64,000 bases of DNA from positions 170,120-234,119 of the forward strand of contig NZ_JAAORB010000002.1 of the NCBI RefSeq assembly GCF_011601345.1, read 5' to 3'. Positions 56,662-64,000 of this stretch are shown here, piece by piece. Numbering within the stretch: the first letter of the stretch is position 1; each line of letters opens with the position of its first letter. This stretch comes from Roseovarius gahaiensis (lineage in GTDB: Bacteria; Pseudomonadota; Alphaproteobacteria; Rhodobacterales; Rhodobacteraceae). Made by a program: the position numbers and the translations under genes. The notes under the pieces are model-generated. The model saw only the letters and a list, made by a program, of their open reading frames with translations, had not been told where the DNA came from and did no database searches.

Positions 56662-56949
56662 ATGATCATCAACCACCCCCTGCTTGGCCCTCGCGATGCA
56701 GCCGAATTCATCTATCTGGGCGATGCCGCGCTGATCGACCGCCCCGATTGGCAGGCCGAGGATGCGATGCAGCAGTTTCACGACTACGCTTATCTGCGCG
56801 ACAATCCCGCCGGCCCCCACCAAGAGCTTTGGTATCACGAACAGGGCGATCGTTCGTGGCTGGTCGTCACGCGCGACACCACCACCCATGACATCACCGA
56901 TGTGCAACTGGCCCGCGATGTGGCCCGCAGCCGTGGACGCGACAAATGA
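56662..56949 (+). CDS. soxD: Sarcosine oxidase delta subunit, zinc-site variant
   Basis: The 95-residue subunit is aligned with the family by GPRDAAEFIYLGDA and ELWYHEQGDRSW. Canonical delta subunits bind Zn with Cys residues in a CPxCG opening and a GCRxW segment. Here those positions read NHPLLG and GDRSW, so no Cys is present in the whole chain. Its stop overlaps the soxA start (ATGA). The loss points to a zinc-free variant. Confidence 0.85.
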   Translation: MIINHPLLGPRDAAEFIYLGDAALIDRPDWQAEDAMQQFHDYAYLRDNPAGPHQELWYHEQGDRSWLVVTRDTTTHDITDVQLARDVARSRGRDK

Positions 56950-59894
56950 CCCAGACAAACCGCATTTCCGGCGGGCAGATCGACCGCGCCCGCAGCATCA
57001 GCTTTACCTTCAACGGCAAGCGGATGACGGGCCATCCCGGCGATACGCTTGCCTCGGCACTGCTGGCCAATGGTCAGCGCCTTGTGGGCCGGTCGTTCAA
57101 ATATCACCGCCCGCGCGGCATTTTCACCGCCGGGTCGGAAGAGCCGAACGCGCTGGTTCAATTGCGCAGCGGCGCCCATCAAGAGCCGAACACCCGTGCC
57201 ACCACGGTTGAGCTGTTCGACGGCCTGAGCGCGACCAGCCAAAACCACCGTGGCCCGCTGGAATTTGACCTGATGGCGGCAACCGATCTTTTGTCGCCAT
57301 TCCTGTCGGCGGGGTTTTACTACAAAACCTTCATGTGGCCGCGCGCCTTTTGGGAAAAGCTGTACGAGCCGGTCATCCGCGCCTCGGCGGGCCTTGGCCG
57401 CCTGTCCATGCAGGATGATCCCGACAGCTATGACAAGGGGTTTCTGCATTGTGATCTTCTGGTGATTGGGGCGGGGCCGTCGGGCCTTATGGCGGCGCTG
57501 ACCGCGGCGCGTTCCGGCGCGCGGGTGATCCTTGCGGATGAAGACTTTGCACTGGGTGGCCGTCTGAACGCCGAGACATTGGCCGTGGATGACATGGCCG
57601 GGGCCGACTGGGCGGCGCAAGTGGTGGCGGAACTGGCCGCAATGGACAATGTGCGCCTGATGCCTCGCACCACGGTTTACGGCGCTTACGACCACGGCAC
57701 TTACGGCGCGTTGGAACGCTGCACCGATCATTTGGCTGATGCGGGCGGCAAGCCACGCCAAGTGCTGTGGCGCATCTATTCCAAACGTGCCGTGCTGGCC
57801 GCCGGGTCCACGGAACGGCCAATCGCGTTTGGCAACAACGACCGGCCCGGCGTCATGCTGGCCGGGGCCGTGCGCGCCTATGCCAACCGGTTCGGCACGA
57901 CGCCGGGGCAACAGGTGGCGGTGTTCACCAACAACGATGACGGATGGCGCACGGCTGCCGATCTGGCAGCCAAGGGCGTCAGCATCCCGGCGGTCATCGA
58001 CTCCCGCGATGCGCCTGCGCCCATCGACATTCCTGGCATCCGCCATATCCGCAATGCGGCGGTGATGGATACCGTGGGCCGCAAGGGATTGAAATCCATC
58101 ACCCTGACCGATGGTCAGGTGATTGAGGCCGATACGCTTGCGGTATCGGGGGGCTGGAACCCAAACGTGCACCTGACATGCCACCAGCGGGGCCGCCCCG
58201 AATGGCGCGATGATCTGAACGCCTTTGTGCCCGGTGCCAACTTGCCGGTTGGCATGGCCGTGGCCGGGGCCGCCAATGGCGCGCTGACGCTGGCCGCGGC
58301 TCTGGCCGAAGGGCAGGCCACCGCGACCGCGCAGATCGAGGCACTGGGCTTCACGCCGACAAAAACCGACACCCCCCGCGCCGAGGACGAGCCCAGCACA
58401 TCGCAGGCCTTCTGGCATGTTGGCGAAAGCCGCAAGCGCGCATGGCTTGACCTGCAAAACGATGTCACCGTGAAGGACGTGAAACTGTCCTATCGCGAGG
58501 GCTTCCGCTCGGTCGAGCACCTCAAGCGTTACACGACCTTGGGCATGGCCACCGATCAGGGCAAAACGGCCAATATCCCCGGCCTTGCCATCATGGCCGA
58601 ATGCACCGGCAAGACCATTCCGGAAACTGGCACCACCATTTTCCGCCCACCTTACACGCCCATTCCCATGGGCGCGCTGGCGGGCCGATCGCGCGGCACC
58701 GATTTCCGGCCCTACCGTCTGACGCCCTCGCATAACTGGGCCAAAGAAAACGGCGCGACCTTTGTCGAGGTTGGCAATTGGCTGCGCGCGCAATGGTTTG
58801 CGCGCTCCGGCGAAAAAGGTTGGCGCGACAGTGTCGACCGCGAGGTCGAGATGACCCGCAACTCGGTTGGTATTTGCGATGTGACCACCCTTGGCAAAAT
58901 CGACGTTCAGGGGCGCGATGCCGCTGAATTTCTTAACAAGGTCTATGCCAATGGCTTTGCCAAACTGCCCGTCGGCAAGGTGCGCTATGGGCTGATGCTG
59001 CGCGAGGATGGCATTGCCTATGACGATGGCACCACCGCGCGCCTGTCGGACAATCATTTTGTCATGACCACAACCACCGCGAACGCTGTGTTGGTGTTCC
59101 GCCGGTTGGAATTTGCCCGCCAATGCCTGTGGCCCAATATGGACGTGCACCTGATTTCCACCACCGACGGCTGGGCGCAGTTCGCCGTGGCCGGACCCAA
59201 CGCGCGCAACCTGCTGCGCAAGGTGGTTGATGATGGCCACGATATGTCGAACGAGGCGTTCCCGTTCATGGCCTGCGGCGAAGTGACGGTTTGCGGTGGA
59301 ATGCCTGCGCGCCTGTTCCGCATCTCGTTCTCGGGCGAGTTGGCCTACGAGGTGGCGGTGCCCGCACGCTACGGCAATTCGATGATGGACGTGCTGATGC
59401 AGGCCGGAAAAGAATTCAATGCGGTCCCGTATGGAACCGAGGCGCTTGGCGTCATGCGTATTGAAAAGGGCCATGCCGCAGGTAACGAACTGAACGGTCA
59501 AACTTCGGCGCATAACCTTGGTATGGGCCGTATGGTCAGCCAAAAGAAAGAATGCATCGGCAACGTCTTGTCGCAACGCCCCGAAATGATCCGCGACGAC
59601 GCGGTAAAACTGGTGGGTTTCCGCCCTGTCAATCGCAGCGACAAGGTGGTTGCCGGATCGCATTTCATCAACCGTGACGATACGGCCAATATGGACAATG
59701 ATCAGGGCTGGATGACCTCGGTCGCCTATTCCCCCAGCTTGGGCCATTCCATTGGCCTTGGATTTATCAAGCGCGGGGATGAACGCATGGGCGAAGTCGT
59801 GCGTGCAGTGAACCCGCTACAAGGTAGCGAGATCGAGGTTGAAATCGTCTCTGCTCATTTCATCGACCCCGAAGGAGAGCGTCTCCGTGCCTGA
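56946..59894 (+). CDS. soxA: Sarcosine oxidase alpha subunit
   Basis: The 982-residue subunit has an N-terminal ferredoxin-like part (FTFNGKRMTGHPGDTLASAL, without cluster Cys), an NAD-binding fold (LLVIGAGPSGLMAALTAARS) and a C-terminal aminomethyltransferase-like folate domain (from about residue 600, TPSHNWAKENGATFVEVGNW ... VRYGLMLREDGIAYDDGTTA). It binds NAD and passes the C1 unit to tetrahydrofolate. ATG 56946 overlaps the soxD stop. Confidence 0.95.
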   Translation: MTQTNRISGGQIDRARSISFTFNGKRMTGHPGDTLASALLANGQRLVGRSFKYHRPRGIFTAGSEEPNALVQLRSGAHQEPNTRATTVELFDGLSATSQNHRGPLEFDLMAATDLLSPFLSAGFYYKTFMWPRAFWEKLYEPVIRASAGLGRLSMQDDPDSYDKGFLHCDLLVIGAGPSGLMAALTAARSGARVILADEDFALGGRLNAETLAVDDMAGADWAAQVVAELAAMDNVRLMPRTTVYGAYDHGTYGALERCTDHLADAGGKPRQVLWRIYSKRAVLAAGSTERPIAFGNNDRPGVMLAGAVRAYANRFGTTPGQQVAVFTNNDDGWRTAADLAAKGVSIPAVIDSRDAPAPIDIPGIRHIRNAAVMDTVGRKGLKSITLTDGQVIEADTLAVSGGWNPNVHLTCHQRGRPEWRDDLNAFVPGANLPVGMAVAGAANGALTLAAALAEGQATATAQIEALGFTPTKTDTPRAEDEPSTSQAFWHVGESRKRAWLDLQNDVTVKDVKLSYREGFRSVEHLKRYTTLGMATDQGKTANIPGLAIMAECTGKTIPETGTTIFRPPYTPIPMGALAGRSRGTDFRPYRLTPSHNWAKENGATFVEVGNWLRAQWFARSGEKGWRDSVDREVEMTRNSVGICDVTTLGKIDVQGRDAAEFLNKVYANGFAKLPVGKVRYGLMLREDGIAYDDGTTARLSDNHFVMTTTTANAVLVFRRLEFARQCLWPNMDVHLISTTDGWAQFAVAGPNARNLLRKVVDDGHDMSNEAFPFMACGEVTVCGGMPARLFRISFSGELAYEVAVPARYGNSMMDVLMQAGKEFNAVPYGTEALGVMRIEKGHAAGNELNGQTSAHNLGMGRMVSQKKECIGNVLSQRPEMIRDDAVKLVGFRPVNRSDKVVAGSHFINRDDTANMDNDQGWMTSVAYSPSLGHSIGLGFIKRGDERMGEVVRAVNPLQGSEIEVEIVSAHFIDPEGERLRA

Positions 59895-60453
59895 GTTCAA
59901 ACTGATATCCACCCCGCCCTTGGCTGGCTATGATCAGACCTTCGGCGCCACCCGCCTGCACGCGCCTGCCGATCTGGCAATCGTTTCGCTGGCTTTTCCG
60001 CTGGGCGATGAAAATGCCGCACTGGCGGCTGTGAAATCGGCCTATGGCACAGACATGCCCGAACCGGGTCGGTCGGTCGTGGCCAAGGACGGCGCGCGGC
60101 TTGTGCGGCTTGGGTCTGATCAGGGTTTTGTGATCTTTACCCATGCCACCCCCGATGCCGAGCGTGCCGTTGCCAAGCAGTTGAATGGTGCAGCCTATAC
60201 AACGGATCAAACCGATGTCTGGACGGGGCTGGAATTGGCCGGGCCGGGCAGCCGCGCGGCGCTGGAACGCATCTGCCCGATTGACCTGCATCCTGATGCG
60301 TTTGCCATTGGCCATGCGGCCCGCACCGTGATGGAGCATTTGGGCACGCTGATCATCCGCACCGACGACCATGCGTTTCTGCTTTTGTCGGCCAGTTCCT
60401 CGGCGCAGTCGTTCCTGCATGCCGTCGAAACCTCGCTTAGCAACACAACCTGA
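59887..60453 (+). CDS. soxG: Sarcosine oxidase gamma subunit
   Basis: The 188-residue subunit starts at GTG 59887 (MPEFKLISTPPLAGYDQTFG), overlapping the soxA end. It has the aminomethyltransferase-like fold of gamma subunits, including TGLELAGPGSRAALERICPI and the EHLGTLIIRTDDHAFLLL segment. It completes the heterotetramer. The following regulator starts 12 bases later. Confidence 0.92.
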   Translation: MPEFKLISTPPLAGYDQTFGATRLHAPADLAIVSLAFPLGDENAALAAVKSAYGTDMPEPGRSVVAKDGARLVRLGSDQGFVIFTHATPDAERAVAKQLNGAAYTTDQTDVWTGLELAGPGSRAALERICPIDLHPDAFAIGHAARTVMEHLGTLIIRTDDHAFLLLSASSSAQSFLHAVETSLSNTT

Positions 60454-60465
60454 GATCTGAGTCCC

Positions 60466-61458
60466 ATGTTCCACGAAAACCTTGATATTGCACGGCCCGG
60501 CCAGACGGGCGCCACGCCCGCCCGGCGCAGCTTGTCGGGGGACTTCGTGTTCATCACCCAAAACAGCAGCGTCGCCTTTGCCGCCGAGGCCTGCATCGAC
60601 GTTCTACGCTCGGCCAACGGGCTTTTGGGGCAAAGCAGCTATCGCTGGACCCATCTGCGCGCCGACGCGGATAGTTGTGCGCGTGGTCCGGTCTGTGCGC
60701 CGGGCCAGACCCTTGTACTGATCGGCGGCATCGACCAGCCGTGGCAACCCGACGCAACGGCCCTTCAGGCCCTGCGCGCCTGCATCCGCAATGCGGCGCG
60801 GGTTTGTGTTGTGGGCGCTGCGGTGTTTGTGCCGCTATCGGCTGGCGTGCTGGGGGCGCAACGCCTGTCGGTGCACCCCAACTTTCGCCCCGGTGTTAGC
60901 GAAGTGACCACCACTCTGGACCTGGCCGAAACCGCCACCTGCCACCACAACGCCATTAGCAGCGCCATCAGCCCTGCCGCCGCGCCGCGCATGATGGCCG
61001 ATCTTGTGGGGGCCAAGGACGGTGAGTTCACTCGCACCGCCCTGTTGCAATATCTTGGCCTGTGCGATTCAGCCCCCGGCCCTGCCAGCAGCGAACACTG
61101 GCGCTATCAGCGCATGACACAGGGCGATCCGGTGATCTCGGACGCGCTGCAGCTCATGCAGGACCACCTTGAAGATACGCTGACCGTCGGCCAAATCGCT
61201 GAAATCCTCGATGTGTCGCCCCGCAAACTGGAGCGCGGCTTTCGCGATTTGCTGGGGCAATCGCCGCTTAACGTCTATCGCAACCTGCGGCTTGACCGGG
61301 CCTATAGCCTGTTGTCGCAAACCGCCATGCCATTGGGCGAATTGGCCATGGCCTGCGGATTTTCCAATGTCACGCTGATGAAGAAATGGTTCATTCGCAA
61401 ATATGGCGAACCGCCCGAGGCCACGCGCCGGCATGCGTTTGCCGGGCAGCCGGCCTGA
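60466..61458 (+). CDS. GlxA family AraC-type transcriptional regulator (second)
   Basis: The 330-residue protein has the same architecture as the regulator at 54340: an N-terminal PfpI-like domain (SGDFVFITQNSSVAFAAEAC) and a C-terminal AraC double helix-turn-helix (LTVGQIAEILDVSPRKLERGF and PLGELAMACGFSNVTLMKKW). It is 12 bases from soxG and so part of the operon. Related regulators respond to glycine betaine, dimethylglycine, sarcosine or carnitine. Confidence 0.9.
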   Translation: MFHENLDIARPGQTGATPARRSLSGDFVFITQNSSVAFAAEACIDVLRSANGLLGQSSYRWTHLRADADSCARGPVCAPGQTLVLIGGIDQPWQPDATALQALRACIRNAARVCVVGAAVFVPLSAGVLGAQRLSVHPNFRPGVSEVTTTLDLAETATCHHNAISSAISPAAAPRMMADLVGAKDGEFTRTALLQYLGLCDSAPGPASSEHWRYQRMTQGDPVISDALQLMQDHLEDTLTVGQIAEILDVSPRKLERGFRDLLGQSPLNVYRNLRLDRAYSLLSQTAMPLGELAMACGFSNVTLMKKWFIRKYGEPPEATRRHAFAGQPA

Positions 61459-61527
61459 CACCGCCCTTGCCAGCGGCGGGCCCCTTTGCTTTAACCGCCC
61501 GGAAGCCAATAACCCCCGGAGGTCGGC

Positions 61528-62820
61528 ATGGTCGATATCGCCACCCGCGTCTACAATCATCGCTGGAAGCTCGATCCGATCGTCCGCTCCCTGATCGATA
61601 CCGATTTCTACAAGCTGCTGATGTGCCAATCGGTGTTTCGCAACAAGCCTGACACCCAAGTCACCTTTAGCCTGATCAACCGCAGCAAATCCATTCGGCT
61701 GGCCGAACTCATTGACGAGGGCGAGCTGCGCGAACAGCTGGATCATATCCGGTCGCTGTCGCTGACCCGTGGCGAATCCACATGGCTGCGCGGCAACACC
61801 TTTTATGGCAAACGCCAGATGTTCACGCCGGAATTCATGCGCTGGTTCCAGGGGCTGCGCCTGCCGCCCTATCACCTTGAAATCCGCGATGGCCAGTATG
61901 AACTGACATTTGAAGGCGCATGGCCCGAGGTCATGCTGTGGGAAATTCCCGCGCTGGCCGTGCTGATGGAGCTGCGGGCGCGCGCCGTTCTGGGCGACAT
62001 GAAGAAATTCGAATTGCAGGTGCTGTATGCCCGCGCCATGACCAAGCTTTGGGAAAAGGTCGAACGCCTGCGCCCGCTGGACGGGTTGCGCATTGCCGAT
62101 TTTGGCACGCGGCGGCGGCATTCGTTTTTGTGGCAGGATTGGTGCGTTCAGGCCATGCGCGAGGGGTTGGGCGAGGGCTTTGTCGGCACTTCGAACTGCC
62201 TGATCGCCAAGAACCGCGATCTTGAGGCGATCGGCACCAACGCCCATGAACTGCCTATGGTCTATGCCGCGCTGGCCCGCGACGATGCCGAGCTGGCCCA
62301 AGCCCCCTACAAGGTGCTGGCCGACTGGCAGGACGAGCATTCGGGCAACCTGCGCATCATCCTGCCCGACACCTACGGCACCGAAGGTTTTTTGAAAAAC
62401 GCCCCCGATTGGCTGGCCGGTTGGACAGGCATCCGCATCGATTCCGGCGATCCCGCGACAGGGGCCGAGGTCGCGATCCGCTGGTGGAAAGACCGCGGCG
62501 AAGACCCGCGCGACAAGCTGATCATCTTCTCTGACGGGTTGGACGAAGACAAAATCATCGACCTGCACAAGCAGTTTCATGGCCGTGTGAAATTCAGCTT
62601 CGGCTGGGGGACACTTCTGACCAACGACTTCCGAGGGCTGACAGAGGGCGACGCCCTCGCCCCCTTCTCATTGGTCTGCAAAGCCGTGGCCGCCAACGGG
62701 CGGCCCACGGTGAAACTGTCGGACAACCCGAAGAAGGCCATGGGGCCGGAGGACGAGATTGCTCGGTATAAGCGGGTGTTTGGCGTGGGGGAGCAGGAGG
62801 CGATGGAGGTTGTGGTTTAG
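61528..62820 (+). CDS. pncB: Nicotinate phosphoribosyltransferase
   Basis: The 430-residue enzyme converts nicotinate and PRPP to nicotinate mononucleotide in NAD salvage. The N-terminal [14 protein letters not shown] segment, [20 protein letters not shown] and the phosphorylated His in [14 protein letters not shown] are diagnostic, as is [15 protein letters not shown]. The ATG at 61528 follows GGAGG. It overlaps the convergent hypothetical gene by four bases. Confidence 0.96.
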   Translation: MVDIATRVYNHRWKLDPIVRSLIDTDFYKLLMCQSVFRNKPDTQVTFSLINRSKSIRLAELIDEGELREQLDHIRSLSLTRGESTWLRGNTFYGKRQMFTPEFMRWFQGLRLPPYHLEIRDGQYELTFEGAWPEVMLWEIPALAVLMELRARAVLGDMKKFELQVLYARAMTKLWEKVERLRPLDGLRIADFGTRRRHSFLWQDWCVQAMREGLGEGFVGTSNCLIAKNRDLEAIGTNAHELPMVYAALARDDAELAQAPYKVLADWQDEHSGNLRIILPDTYGTEGFLKNAPDWLAGWTGIRIDSGDPATGAEVAIRWWKDRGEDPRDKLIIFSDGLDEDKIIDLHKQFHGRVKFSFGWGTLLTNDFRGLTEGDALAPFSLVCKAVAANGRPTVKLSDNPKKAMGPEDEIARYKRVFGVGEQEAMEVVV

Positions 62821-63553
62821 GAGAAGTAGTTCATGTCATACTCATCAAGTTTGTCTGCCATTTCCTCAATGTCTTCTAAAACAGACCAGTATCCCATTTG
62901 CCCTGCAGCCCAAATAGCAAGACCCCTTTGGTTAGTAGTGCCACTCTCGGAAAGGATGGCTTTCTTGCAATCCTCTTGCGTCAATCTCTTATTTAATTTG
63001 ACTGAAACGTAAGCAAAGGTCGCTGGATAGGTTTCTTCCAATAAGTTCCATAAATCTTGGTCTTTAGGTTTCGTCCTGATAATTGCCCGTGAGATTATCC
63101 AGCCCTCAGTTTCCGTTTTGACCAAATCCCACAGTATTTCTTCTAGTCTGTGCTCTGGAGCTTCATAGGCAATCAGCTTCGCAGCTGACATATCATTAGT
63201 CTCAAACCAATAATCAAATATCGCGTCCCAGCTAAATAGAAAAGTGTCGTTGCTCAGTGCTTTAAACCATCTCGAAAGTGATCCTTTGGTTTGGCGACTA
63301 TACCAAAAATCAAGAACAATTTGTCGATCTGGTGCTTGAATGCCTGGATAAATCGCTGCCAAAGCTGAGTCGATGCGTGCTCGCCGCCTACCCGCGGTTT
63401 CCCAGTTTCTCATCAATGCTTTTGAAACCGCCTTGTACTCAGGAACAATACAAGATTCTGATCGCCTTGATGCGGCACGCAAAAGGACTGGATATAGCTC
63501 TCCAGAAACTTCCAAAGTTTCTAGAATCGCTTTGGCTATTTCCTCGTTGTTTA
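62817..63553 (-). pseudogene. 5'-truncated low-GC hypothetical gene cut by IS630 element
   Basis: The protein family is not recognised. The reading frame is open from its stop at 62817 up to the insertion junction with no in-frame ATG, so the original start was lost. The visible 244 or so residues are helical, with repeated Trp/Leu/Glu-rich units (WFKALSNDTFLFSWDAIFDY, HRLEEILWDLVKTETEGW, WNLLEETYPATFAYVSVKL, GLAIWAAGQMGYWSVLEDIE). The GC content is far below that of pncB next to it, suggesting acquisition by transfer. Confidence 0.75.
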
Positions 63554-64000
63554 GAGCGTGTCGCGTTTAATCGGTTTTGTATCCTGCTGCCTTGAAGAAG
63601 TTGTAGCATTCCTCGTCGGTGAAGAGGTCGCACACATGACCGACAGCCTGCCAAAGTTCATGGTAGGTTCGGGCTGCAGCCTTTCGGATCAGGGCCTTGA
63701 GCTTTGAGAAGGCCATCTCGATCGGGTTGAGGTCGGGACTGTAGGGCGGCAGGAACAGGAACCACGCGCCGATATCTCGCATGGCCCTGGCTGCGCCGGG
63801 GCTCTTATGGCTCGACAAGTTGTCGAGGATGACCACGTCGCCCGGACGCAAGGTCGGCACCAGCTGGGTCTCGATATAGAGGTCGAACAACTCGCCGTTC
63901 ATTGCGCCATCGATCACCCACGGGGCATCGAGGCGATCATGGCGCAGGGCACCGATGAAGGTCTGGGTGCGCCAATGCCCGAACGGCGCGTGATCGACCA
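63554..64000 (-). mobile_element. IS630-type insertion sequence (right part outside window)
   Basis: The element begins with GAGCGTGTCGCG directly after a TA (63552-63553). IS630 elements insert at TA and duplicate it. Transposase reading starts 13 bases inside the end, and the other end lies beyond the window. Confidence 0.8.
63567..64000 (-). CDS. IS630 family transposase, C-terminal part (DDE domain)
   Basis: The 5' end is outside the window; 144 codons are visible. The DDE catalytic region shows APFGHWRTQTFIGALR, then the second Asp in VVILDNLSSHKSPGAA, and the LPPYSPDLNPIEMAFSKLK motif with the Glu, all diagnostic of IS630/Tc1-like elements. Translation continues in frame to base 64000, upstream of the GTG that opens the shorter track frame. 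The visible part has no frameshift. Confidence 0.9.
   Translation of the reverse strand, partial: VDHAPFGHWRTQTFIGALRHDRLDAPWVIDGAMNGELFDLYIETQLVPTLRPGDVVILDNLSSHKSPGAARAMRDIGAWFLFLPPYSPDLNPIEMAFSKLKALIRKAAARTYHELWQAVGHVCDLFTDEECYNFFKAAGYKTD

Noticed and set aside
56835..59747. 970-residue minus-strand frame opposite soxA
   Set aside because: It is a GC-bias shadow of soxA with His/Gln/Arg/Gly-rich composition and no motifs.
61069..62580. 503-residue minus-strand frame opposite pncB
   Set aside because: It spans the end of one real gene and most of pncB and is a shadow frame.

Overview
The window looks like chromosomal DNA of an aerobic marine alphaproteobacterium of the Roseobacter group (Rhodobacterales). 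The evidence is high GC with strong G/C third positions, a thiN / long acidic protein pair, a rpiA-gor-hflK-hflC-degP run, an Irr-type iron control element in front of mbfA, a Mur/Fur-type operator in front of a four-gene sitABCD manganese transporter, a soxBDAG sarcosine-oxidase operon, and a group of short 'TTCAAAAATATCCCGGGG' intergenic repeats. I saw no rRNA, tRNA, CRISPR array or prophage. One insertion sequence (IS630 type) lies at the right edge.

Layout. 1-3.0 kb: the end of a membrane Ser/Thr kinase gene and a secreted von Willebrand A protein, possibly the end of a type VI secretion or similar kinase-signalling locus. 3.1-9.4 kb (minus): rpiA, gor, hflK, hflC, a DUF2065 gene and degP, a run for envelope quality control and redox. 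9.5-16.1 kb: a GST, L-serine dehydratase, a DMT exporter, thiamine pyrophosphokinase and an 826-residue acidic protein of unknown role. 16.2-19.4 kb (minus): a two-domain ALDH16-like protein that has lost its catalytic cysteine, and deoC. 19.5-23.3 kb: sitABCD, with its permease genes bracketed by inverted copies of an intergenic repeat. 23.3-29.1 kb: a DgoK-like protein, a DUF442 phosphatase-like protein, a universal stress protein, an AGCS symporter, a coiled-coil stress protein, a class III aminotransferase and an SCP2 protein. 29.2-32.8 kb (minus): uvrC, pgsA, moaD and moaE. 33-37.6 kb (minus): an SDR, sppA with a zinc-ribbon protein and a Ca/Na antiporter, and an ABC-2 exporter. 37.8-42.3 kb: an SGNH lipoprotein, a CoxG-like protein, smpB, sseA and an aromatic aminotransferase. 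42.3-44.3 kb: a TetR regulator, a tiny secreted protein too short for ordinary ORF calling, an elaborate divergent control region and mbfA. 44.3-45.0 kb is gene-free and holds a decayed duplication. 45-54.2 kb: an AEC carrier, fghA, sthA, a UPF0178 protein, a DMT exporter, an ornithine-cyclodeaminase homologue, an alpha/beta hydrolase, an MFS carrier and zapE. 54.3-62.8 kb: soxBDAG flanked by two GlxA-type AraC regulators, then pncB. 62.8-64 kb: a low-GC gene truncated by the IS630 element.

Working together. The sox operon would demethylate sarcosine or a related N-methyl compound, releasing formaldehyde. S-formylglutathione hydrolase and glutathione reductase elsewhere in the window belong to the glutathione-dependent pathway that removes formaldehyde. 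L-serine dehydratase could use serine formed from the resulting C1 units. Metal balance is represented by sitABCD (Mn import) and mbfA (Fe export), each preceded by an operator typical of alphaproteobacterial Fur-family regulators. All functional statements rest on reading motifs by eye; no database search was run.
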